Shown piece by piece: positions 16,475 through 22,002 of a stretch of DNA of 22,002 nucleotides. The notes beneath the pieces were generated by a model. That model was given only the letters and a program-made list of their open reading frames with translations. It ran no database searches and was not told the origin of the DNA. Positions within the stretch are counted from its first letter, which is position 1, and every line of letters starts with the position of its first letter. Both the position numbers and the translations under genes were made by a program. The DNA is from Gammaproteobacteria bacterium RBG_16_57_12 (GTDB lineage: Bacteria > Pseudomonadota > Gammaproteobacteria > RBG-16-57-12), in the NCBI GenBank assembly GCA_001801365.1, contig MGXL01000139.1:1778-23779 (forward strand). Reading direction: 5' to 3'.

Positions 16475-17599
16475 ATGATTGTCATACTCGAGCCGAATAT
16501 CAACAAGGTCGGTGAAACCTACCGCAGACTGATGGATCACCTGGGGCATCTGCCCAATGTTCAGGTGCGCATTCATGAAGAGAAAGGCGCCCAGCAGGTG
16601 CTGACCGAGGTTTATCTGATCGGTGATACCGCTGCCCTGGATGCACAATCCATTGCCAATCTGCCCGGCGTCGAGCGGGTGGTGCGCATCTCCCAGGAAT
16701 ACCGCATCCTGGGCCGCCACCGGGACGATAGCCGCTCCACGCACTTTGACTATAACGGCGTCACCTTCAGCCAGGATAATCTGCATATCTTTGCCGGTTT
16801 GTGCGCGGTCAGCTCACGCGAGCATGTCGAAGCCATGCTCAAGGCCTTGCAGCAGCACGGCCAGGTCTGCACGCGCATGGGGGCCTATAAACCACGCACC
16901 AATCCCTACGCCTTTCAGGGCTTCGGCAAGGACTGTCTGCCCTATGTGTTCGAGCTGGCGGGCAAATACGGCATCAAGGTGATCGCCATGGAGATCCTCT
17001 CCGAGGGGCATTTTCAGGAAATCGCCGAAGCCTTGCACCGCTGCGGCAGTCCCACCGGCGTGATGCTGCAGATCGGCACGCGCAATACCCAGAACTTCGA
17101 GTTGCTCAAGGTGTGCGGCCGGCAGCGCGAATTTCCCGTGCTGCTCAAGCGCGGTTTTGGCATCACCCTGGAAGAGTCGCTGAACGCGGCGGAATATCTG
17201 GCCAGCGAGGGAAATCGCAAGGTGATCTTCGCCTTGCGCGGCATGAAGACCAACATGGGCGACCCGCACCGCAATTTCGTCGATTTCGCCCATGTCCCCA
17301 CGGTCAAGCGCCTGACGCGCATGCCGGTCTGTATCGATCCCTCTCACTCGGTGGGCACACGCGCCCAGTCCCCCGATGGCTTGCTGGAAATCATGCACGT
17401 CACTGCCCAGGGCATTATCGCGGGCGCCAATATGATCCTGGTGGATTTTCATCCCGAGCCTGGCAAGGCCCTGGTGGATGGTCCTCAGGCCTTAACCCTG
17501 AAGGAGCTGCCCTATTTTATCGAGGATGTCATGGTCACCCGCGCCGCTTATGAAAAGCGGGTGAGCAATGCGCGTCAATTCCAGGAGCGTCCGCTCTAA
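16475..17599 (+). CDS. DAHP synthase-like protein (type I-beta fold, divergent)
   Basis: A 374-residue homologue of 3-deoxy-D-arabino-heptulosonate 7-phosphate synthase, the first shikimate-pathway enzyme (PEP plus erythrose 4-phosphate). Residues 1-80 form a ferredoxin-like N-terminal extension (MIVILEPN) as in the type I-beta branch. The barrel has RMGAYKPRTNPYAFQG (134-149), LQIGTRNTQNFELL, PVLLKRG (221-227) and CIDPSHSVG (286-294). Metal ligands by comparison with the family: C110 (GLCAVS, usually GPCSVE), H291, D324 (VDFHPEP, where the family has E in EVHPxP) and D335. The usual ERGIRT reads LRGMKT. These changes make it a possible paralogue with altered activity. Shikimate function is therefore likely but not certain. 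It is 18 bp after aguB. Confidence 0.85.
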   Translation: MIVILEPNINKVGETYRRLMDHLGHLPNVQVRIHEEKGAQQVLTEVYLIGDTAALDAQSIANLPGVERVVRISQEYRILGRHRDDSRSTHFDYNGVTFSQDNLHIFAGLCAVSSREHVEAMLKALQQHGQVCTRMGAYKPRTNPYAFQGFGKDCLPYVFELAGKYGIKVIAMEILSEGHFQEIAEALHRCGSPTGVMLQIGTRNTQNFELLKVCGRQREFPVLLKRGFGITLEESLNAAEYLASEGNRKVIFALRGMKTNMGDPHRNFVDFAHVPTVKRLTRMPVCIDPSHSVGTRAQSPDGLLEIMHVTAQGIIAGANMILVDFHPEPGKALVDGPQALTLKELPYFIEDVMVTRAAYEKRVSNARQFQERPL

Positions 17600-17686
17600 T
17601 TCCAGAGCAAAGGCCGGGGAGATTTAATCCAGAAATGGAGTAAACTTACATAGCCGAGCATTTTACTCAACGAGTGGAGGTGACCC

Positions 17687-17884
17687 ATGGTTTGTAACGT
17701 AGGTACCATCGACAGGGTAATCCGGATTGTTCTGGGATTGGTATTGATCAGCCTGGTCTTTGTCGGACCGCAAACGCCGTGGGGATGGATAGGTGTGATC
17801 CTGCTGGCAACCGGCCTGGTCAGTTTTTGCCCGCTTTATAAAATACTCGGCATCAGTTCTTGCCAGGTATCCAAACAGCAATAA
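17687..17884 (+). CDS. DUF2892 small membrane protein (YgaP transmembrane-domain type)
   Basis: A 65-residue protein preceded by a very strong Shine-Dalgarno (GGAGGTGA). MVCNVGTIDRVIRIVLGLVLI is the typical start of DUF2892, followed by a second hydrophobic segment (GWIGVILLATGLVSFCPLYKIL). It is a two-helix inner-membrane protein like the membrane anchor of YgaP but with no rhodanese domain. C3, C48 and C59 are present. Its function is unknown. It lies 87 bp after the DAHP-synthase-like gene, last of the rightward genes. Confidence 0.85.
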   Translation: MVCNVGTIDRVIRIVLGLVLISLVFVGPQTPWGWIGVILLATGLVSFCPLYKILGISSCQVSKQQ

Positions 17885-17886
17885 AC

Positions 17887-17912
17887 ACAGGGGGGCGTAT
17901 TGCCCCCCCTGT
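17887..17912. terminator. GC-rich hairpin between convergent genes
   Basis: ACAGGGGGG pairs with CCCCCCTGT around a short loop (CGTATTGC region). It lies just after the DUF2892 stop and before the end of the GGDEF gene on the other strand. On the minus strand GTTTATT follows, a weak T-tract; on the plus strand there is none. It is a likely transcript end for one or both genes. Confidence 0.5.
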
Positions 17913-17940
17913 CAGCCATCTGGCAAGCGCTTGATAAGGA

Positions 17941-18930
17941 CTAGCCGGTACTGGTCACAGCCACTGTCATTTGACCGATATTGAAGGCATGAACTCTATT
18001 GCGGCCGTTCTTTTTGGCCAGATACATGGCCTTGTCGGCCTTGTCCAGTATCTCCTCCGCTTCCATGGCATCATCCGGGAAGGTGGTGACACCGGCGCTG
18101 ATGGTCACCTTGCCAAAAGGTTGGGTCTCGCGCCCCTTGAACGCATATTCTGCGATGCGGGCGCGTATGGATTCCGCAACGATATAGGCACCCTGTTTAT
18201 CGGTTTCCGGGAGCAGCAAGGCAAATTCCTCACCCCCGTAACGGTAGGCAAAATCGGATTGACGCAGGCGGCCCTTGGTGATCTGGGCAATGATCCGCAG
18301 CAGGCTATCGCCTTCCACATGGCCATGGGTATCGTTGTATTCCTTGAAATGATCGATATCAAAGAAGATTAGTGAATATTGGCGCTTGTGCCGCCGACTG
18401 CGGGAAATCTCCGTCTGGTGACATTCCTGGAAAAAGCGATGATTGTACAGACCGGTCAACCCGTCCCGGATCGCCATTTCAATCAGGCACTTGTTCGCTT
18501 TTTCCAGCTTCTCGTTGTTTACTTTCATCTCCTGTAGCAGGCGTTGGGTTTCCTCGGCAACACGGTGTTTCTCCAGCGCCTGTTCGACGAGCGAAATCAC
18601 CTGGGCTTCATCTATCCTGGATTTAACCAGATAATCATAGGCGCCTGAGCGCAGGGCTGTCATCGCCGTCTCCAGGGTGGCCTCGCCATTCATGACGATG
18701 ATCTGGCTGGTGTCATCGATCCGTTTTATCTGTTTCAACAGCTCAATACCATCCCTGCCATACAGATTGATGGCGGTCATGACAACGGGAAAATGCCAGG
18801 TGGAAAAGAGTTCCAGGGCTTCTTCAGCGCTGGTGGCGGCAGATACTTCAAAGCCAGTTCCTTTGAGCATCCCGGAAAGGGATATCAGGCAATCACTGTC
18901 CGTATCGACAAGCAGGATTTTTGATTTCAT
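17941..18930 (-). CDS. Receiver-GGDEF diguanylate cyclase with degenerate receiver
   Basis: A 329-residue protein with a CheY-like receiver (about 3-118), a coiled-coil linker (about 119-150) and a GGDEF domain (about 153-315). The cyclase signature is intact: DGLTGLYNHRFF, FFDIDHFKEYND and RYGGEEF (GGEEF at 232-236), with an allosteric I-site RxxD (RQSD, 223-226) five residues before it. It should make cyclic di-GMP from GTP and be product-inhibited. In the receiver, the phosphoacceptor position 53 is Ala (VVMTAINLYGRDG), the switch Thr is Asn81 (VMNG), and the acidic pair is D9-T10; K103 is kept. Phosphorylation is therefore unlikely. No partner kinase is adjacent. A promoter with a CRP-like site lies upstream. 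Confidence 0.93.
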   Translation of the reverse strand: MKSKILLVDTDSDCLISLSGMLKGTGFEVSAATSAEEALELFSTWHFPVVMTAINLYGRDGIELLKQIKRIDDTSQIIVMNGEATLETAMTALRSGAYDYLVKSRIDEAQVISLVEQALEKHRVAEETQRLLQEMKVNNEKLEKANKCLIEMAIRDGLTGLYNHRFFQECHQTEISRSRRHKRQYSLIFFDIDHFKEYNDTHGHVEGDSLLRIIAQITKGRLRQSDFAYRYGGEEFALLLPETDKQGAYIVAESIRARIAEYAFKGRETQPFGKVTISAGVTTFPDDAMEAEEILDKADKAMYLAKKNGRNRVHAFNIGQMTVAVTSTG

Positions 18931-19059
18931 GGTGTCCCCGAATTGTTATGGTTGTTGTGCAAGGTTCTCCAACGCATATCCCTTGCCCCGACAGACCATC
19001 CCCAGAGTGTGGTGTCGACTATCACCAAATCTGCCAAGACACTCTAAAAACTGGTTATA

Positions 19060-19088
19060 ACTATATGTTGCTCAAAATAGTTTTTCAA
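19060..19088 (-). promoter_or_regulatory. Predicted sigma70 promoter of the GGDEF gene
   Basis: On the minus strand TTGAAA (19083-19088) and TATAGT (19060-19065) are exactly 17 bp apart. The start of transcription should be near 19053. Confidence 0.65.
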
Positions 19089-19115
19089 TGTGCAAAATAT
19101 CAGCCACATTGAGAT

Positions 19116-19131
19116 TGTGAACGGGTTCACA
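19116..19131. promoter_or_regulatory. CRP-like binding site
   Basis: TGTGAACGGGTTCACA is a perfect inverted repeat and contains TGTGA-N6-TCACA, the CRP consensus core. Its centre is about 70 bp upstream of the predicted transcript start, on the same helical face as class I CRP sites. It has no other promoter to serve, since the gene on its other side ends toward it. Confidence 0.6.
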
Positions 19132-19261
19132 GTTTATATCTACTGCTCTCATGGCGCCTAATATTCAGAATTTATTAGATGTATTCCAATAACACAGGGA
19201 ACACCATGAAATATGTCTGATATATATCCTGATTGCTCAAAATCTGCTGCCTGCTGAAATA

Positions 19262-19513
19262 TCAATGGACCACGAGCTCGGGGCGTGTCGGTGGCAGTTG
19301 CAAATAATATCCCTGGGTCTCGAGCCACCCGATGATCTCGGCCGGGTCGGACTGGGCCAGCTTGCGCTCCGGATCCAGATTTAGTTCCATGACCAATTCC
19401 AGCTTGCCCAACATATCGAGCAAGGCCTGTGGCACCCTGGACAAATCGTCCTGCCTGACGACAAACAGATAGGCATCCTGTTTCTTGCTGCCTTTATAAA
19501 TGACACAGTCCAC
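19262..19513 (-). CDS. YcgL domain-containing protein
   Basis: An 83-residue protein of the YcgL family, which is restricted mainly to gammaproteobacteria; the biochemical role is not established to my knowledge. Matching features are CVIYKGSKKQDAYLFV near the N-terminus, VPQALLDMLGKLELVMELNL in the middle and GWLETQGYYLQLPP near the end. The start is a GTG with GGGGTGA upstream, 4 bases after the stop of the TPR gene, so the two are probably translationally coupled. Confidence 0.9.
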   Translation of the reverse strand: MDCVIYKGSKKQDAYLFVVRQDDLSRVPQALLDMLGKLELVMELNLDPERKLAQSDPAEIIGWLETQGYYLQLPPTRPELVVH

Positions 19514-19517
19514 GCCA

Positions 19518-19934
19518 TCACCCCTGCAATAATTCCAGCGCCTTGCGACCCGCCGGTTCGTTAGGAAAATCTCCTGCCACGTCCCTGAATATCTGATGGG
19601 CCTCTGTAGCGCGGCCTAAAGCCTGCTGCAACAGCAAGCCAAGATTCAGCTTGGCATTGGCAAAACCGGGAAAATCGCCCACGACTTCACGAAAGGTCCG
19701 TTCCGCGTAGGATAGAATTCCGGCGCGCCAGTACATGGCGCCCAAGTCCGTTTTTACATCGGGCTGGTCGGGTTTGATCTGCAGGGCAATGGTGTAATAA
19801 ACAATGGCCTGTGCCGGTTCATTGTTATCGTAATAGGTATTACCAAGATAGACAGCCGCCTCCACGTCGAGGGGATTATTGTTCAGCCGGTCGATATAAG
19901 CGTTTCGATGATCCGAATATGGATTGATATCCAT
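19518..19934 (-). CDS. Small TPR protein
   Basis: A 138-residue protein made of about three tetratricopeptide repeats: VEAAVYLGNTYYDNNEPAQAIVYYTIALQIKPD, VKTDLGAMYWRAGILSYAERTF, and a third from about residue 90. It has no signal peptide, so it should be a cytoplasmic adaptor. AGGAG lies 7 bases before the ATG. It sits between the lipoprotein gene (34 bp upstream) and ycgL, in the same orientation, and may form one operon with both. No specific function can be assigned. Confidence 0.85.
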   Translation of the reverse strand: MDINPYSDHRNAYIDRLNNNPLDVEAAVYLGNTYYDNNEPAQAIVYYTIALQIKPDQPDVKTDLGAMYWRAGILSYAERTFREVVGDFPGFANAKLNLGLLLQQALGRATEAHQIFRDVAGDFPNEPAGRKALELLQG

Positions 19935-19968
19935 GATGGGCTCCTGTCAGCACAGACATGCGTCTTCA

Positions 19969-20670
19969 TTATTTTTCGATGCGCTTATAATCCTTGGGCA
20001 ACACATCGAGATTACTGGCGGGTTGTACATTTTCGGCGAATTCTTTCAAAAACCGCTGATAACCATTATCGCCCCACTCACGCACGATGAAGCCGTGGTT
20101 ATATTTGTGCGATGGCAACTGGGTATCAATCGCTGTGGCACAATCATTCGCGTTCTTCTCCATTCCCTGCCTGGCCTGATAGAAGGATACAATGGCATCG
20201 ATCTCGGACAAGGCGCTCACGACATCCGGCATCAGGCCAGCGACCGCAATGGTGTTATAGCACGTTTTATCGTTGAGTTTGTAGCGGTAATGCACCGACT
20301 GCCCCTGATCCATGAGCGTGCTTTCGCCGGACTCCTCCACCATTGTCAGAGCGGGCTTGGCCGCTTTCGGGTCGGCACGCATGACATGTATGGTCTTCTC
20401 CTCATCCGATATCCGATAGACCACTTTTTTCAAACGATCATATAACAGATATTCATTGGGCGGCCGTCTGCTGTCCATGAGCACATAGTCCCGGTGTACA
20501 AACATATGTACGGCATAGGCTTCTTCGTTGGCAAAGCGTTCGGTAAATTGCAGGCCGACACCCGCACGTTCCATGGCGCTATCTTTTTTATCGGAAACGG
20601 AAGTGGTGCAGGCGCTCAACAGGATACCCGCTCCCAGTGCCAGCAGTAATATCGCTCTTTTATTTGTCAT
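19969..20670 (-). CDS. Predicted lipoprotein of unknown function
   Basis: The chosen start MTNKRAILLLALGAGILLSAC has AAGGAAGG directly upstream and a lipobox LSAC with the lipidated Cys at position 21; the frame extends 33 codons further but without family-like sequence. The mature part of about 210 residues contains AYAVHMFVHRDYVLMDSRRPPNEYLLYDRLKKVVYRISDEEKTIHVM and later CYNTIAVAGLMPDVVSALSEIDAIVS. Two Cys (in KTCYN and NDCATA) could form a disulfide. I do not recognise a family. It is likely exported and attached to a membrane, and it leads the TPR-ycgL group. Confidence 0.8.
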   Translation of the reverse strand: MTNKRAILLLALGAGILLSACTTSVSDKKDSAMERAGVGLQFTERFANEEAYAVHMFVHRDYVLMDSRRPPNEYLLYDRLKKVVYRISDEEKTIHVMRADPKAAKPALTMVEESGESTLMDQGQSVHYRYKLNDKTCYNTIAVAGLMPDVVSALSEIDAIVSFYQARQGMEKNANDCATAIDTQLPSHKYNHGFIVREWGDNGYQRFLKEFAENVQPASNLDVLPKDYKRIEK

Positions 20671-20737
20671 AACCTTCCTTAAACCCAGATTTTCCAGTTT
20701 ACACAGCTCACTTTGCTGCCCCATGCAAGATATGGCA

Positions 20738-20769
20738 ATTATATCGGGTAAGATATGGTATGGTGTCAA
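20738..20769 (-). promoter_or_regulatory. Possible promoter of the lipoprotein gene
   Basis: Minus-strand TTGACA (20764-20769) and TATAAT (20738-20743) are both perfect consensus hexamers, but the spacer is 20 bp instead of 17. The -35 box lies inside the 33-bp repeat copy 4. Confidence 0.4.
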
Positions 20770-20792
20770 TCTATTTTCCGGATGTATACCAT
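20760..20792 (-). repeat. 33-bp dispersed repeat, copy 4 (intergenic, inverted)
   Basis: Read on the minus strand, this matches helicase copy 2 at 29 of 33 positions by my alignment, with the same ATGGT start and GACACCAT end. It lies in the gap between the amrS stop and the lipoprotein gene. The adjacent ATACCAT-CTCA-ATGGTAT (20786-20803) is a perfect 7-bp hairpin that uses its end. Confidence 0.85.
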
Positions 20793-20826
20793 CTCAATGG
20801 TATTGCGGCGGGATCGGAAGTTTATC

Positions 20827-21939
20827 TCAGGCAGCGAAATCCCTGAGATAGATCGGTATGCGCTTCGCCCCCCAATTACCCGGGCTGGCCTGGAATATTC
20901 CTGCGCAGCGTGTCCCGCAAAAGCGGCATTGACCGTCTTTGTCGAGGTTCCAGTCTGACAGCAGATACCAGTCACGCCCGATCAGTATCTCGCCACACTG
21001 GTGGCAATAGGTGCTCTCGCCCGCCTTGTCGTGGATATTACCGGTATAGGCATAACGCACGCCGTTTTCCCTGGCGATACCGCGCGCCCGGCTCAAGGTG
21101 GCCGGTGGTGTGGGTGGTTTGTCCAGCATCTTCCAGTCCGGATGAAAGGCCGTGAAATGCATGGGAACGTCCGGCCCCAGGTGTTCCACTACCCATTGGG
21201 TCATGGCATGGAGCTCCGCATCGGAGTCGTTTTCGCCGGGAATCAACAGCGTCGTCAATTCCAGCCAGGTCCGGGTGTGATGTTTGATATAAACCAGCGT
21301 ATCCAGCACGGGTTGTAAATGCCCGCCGGTCAGGCGATGGTAAAAATCCTCGCTAAAGGCCTTGAGATCCACATTCGCGGCATCCATGTGGCGGTAAAAC
21401 TCCTCGCGCGGCTCAGGGCAGACGTAACCTGCCGTGACCGCCACCGATTTGATCCCCCGCTCATGGCAGGCCTGGGCCACATCGATCGCGTATTCGTGGA
21501 AGATCACCGGATCATTGTAGGTATAGGCCACACTGTGGCAACCCAGCTCCTGGGCGGCACGGGCGATCAACTCGGGGGACGCCTCGTCGGCCAGGGTATC
21601 GACCTCCCGGGACTTGCTGATATCCCAGTTCTGACAGAATTTACAGGCCAGATTGCAGCCTGCCGTACCAAAAGAAAGCACCGAGGTACCGGGCAGAAAA
21701 TGGTTGAGCGGCTTTTTCTCGATGGGATCAACACAATAACCGCTGGAACGCCCGTATGAGGTGAGTATCAGCTTGTTCCCGACATTGGCGCGCACAAAAC
21801 ATAGACCCCGCTGTCCTTCATGGAGCTTGCAATAACGCGGGCAGAGATCACATTGCACCCGGCCATCGTCCAGGATATGCCAGTACCGGGTCGGCCAGAC
21901 GGACTCCTTCGCGGTGACATGCATTTCTTTGGTGTTCAT
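20827..21939 (-). CDS. amrS: AmmeMemoRadiSam system radical SAM enzyme
   Basis: A 370-residue radical SAM protein related to pyruvate-formate-lyase activating enzymes. The 4Fe-4S cluster motif is CNLACKFC (C95, C99, C102). It is preceded by a Cys-rich N-terminal segment CDLCPRYCKLHEGQRGLC (30-47). At the C-terminus are YCHQCGEILIGRDWYLLSDWN and CRFCGTRCAGIF, a likely metal-binding tail typical of this family. Family members usually occur with AMMECR1 and Memo-like proteins, whose joint substrate is not established to my knowledge; neither partner is seen here, though the window ends 63 bp upstream of this gene. GGGGA precedes the ATG. Confidence 0.92.
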   Translation of the reverse strand: MNTKEMHVTAKESVWPTRYWHILDDGRVQCDLCPRYCKLHEGQRGLCFVRANVGNKLILTSYGRSSGYCVDPIEKKPLNHFLPGTSVLSFGTAGCNLACKFCQNWDISKSREVDTLADEASPELIARAAQELGCHSVAYTYNDPVIFHEYAIDVAQACHERGIKSVAVTAGYVCPEPREEFYRHMDAANVDLKAFSEDFYHRLTGGHLQPVLDTLVYIKHHTRTWLELTTLLIPGENDSDAELHAMTQWVVEHLGPDVPMHFTAFHPDWKMLDKPPTPPATLSRARGIARENGVRYAYTGNIHDKAGESTYCHQCGEILIGRDWYLLSDWNLDKDGQCRFCGTRCAGIFQASPGNWGAKRIPIYLRDFAA

Positions 21940-21965
21940 GACTTTTCCCCAGCTAGTTTTCCAAA

Positions 21966-21971
21966 ATTATA
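21966..21971 (-). promoter_or_regulatory. Possible -10 box for amrS
   Basis: A perfect minus-strand TATAAT lies 26 bases before the amrS ATG. No convincing -35 hexamer is seen at 16-18 bp, so this is weak. Confidence 0.35.
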
Positions 21972-22002
21972 GTACAGAACCTAAAATGCGCTGGCAGTGG
22001 GA

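Larger units (their letters stand above)
18931..19261. other. 331-bp intergenic region, promoter of GGDEF gene
   Basis: This gap lies between the leftward YcgL gene stop and the GGDEF start and is AT-rich in its centre. It contains the promoter and CRP-like site listed separately, giving a leader of about 120 bases. Beyond these I see no gene or clear terminator for the YcgL unit. Confidence 0.6.

Noticed and set aside
17924..17933. 10-bp palindrome CAAGCGCTTG near the GGDEF stop
   Set aside because: It is short, without flanking symmetry or a promoter, and is expected by chance.

Overview
The window is about 22 kb of chromosomal sequence with moderately high GC. It most likely comes from a gammaproteobacterium: it carries ffh next to a YpjD/CorB-type gene pair, the rpsP-rimM-trmD-rplS operon, xerD-dsbC, a YcgL-family gene and an aguA-aguB pair. 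I saw no rRNA, tRNA, CRISPR array, prophage or complete insertion sequence. The gene content is mostly housekeeping; the unusual material is small dispersed repeats, regulatory sites and a few divergent proteins.

Layout. Positions 1-3432 (+) hold the 3' part of an AddA/RecB-like helicase-nuclease, interrupted in frame by three copies of a 33-bp repeat. A long leftward block follows, read from high to low coordinates: a metallo-beta-lactamase-fold phosphodiesterase-like gene, ffh, then (own promoter) rpsP-rimM-trmD-rplS ending at a strong terminator, then a periplasmic helical-repeat protein, ogt, xerD and dsbC. A MITE-like palindromic element lies between xerD and dsbC. Rightward from 12232 are a YpjD/CcsA-type cytochrome c assembly protein, a CorB-type CBS transporter, aguA, aguB, a divergent DAHP-synthase-like gene and a small DUF2892 membrane protein. 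From 17941 to the end everything is leftward: a receiver-GGDEF protein, YcgL, a small TPR protein, a lipoprotein and the AmmeMemoRadiSam radical SAM enzyme.

How the parts fit. The ribosome-maturation genes (rpsP, rimM, trmD, rplS) and SRP (ffh) form the conserved core. aguA and aguB together convert agmatine to putrescine, and the DAHP-synthase-like gene follows them only 18 bp later. The GGDEF gene has a good sigma70 promoter with a perfect CRP-type half-site pair about 70 bp upstream of the predicted start, suggesting cAMP control of a c-di-GMP enzyme whose receiver domain has lost its phosphorylatable Asp.

Most notable are a 33-bp repeat family (three in-frame copies inside the helicase gene, one inverted copy 18 kb away that supplies a TTGACA box), a 140-bp MITE-like element with 12-bp terminal inverted repeats, and a short upstream ORF overlapping the start of rpsP. 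All functional calls come from reading the sequence only; no database search was run.
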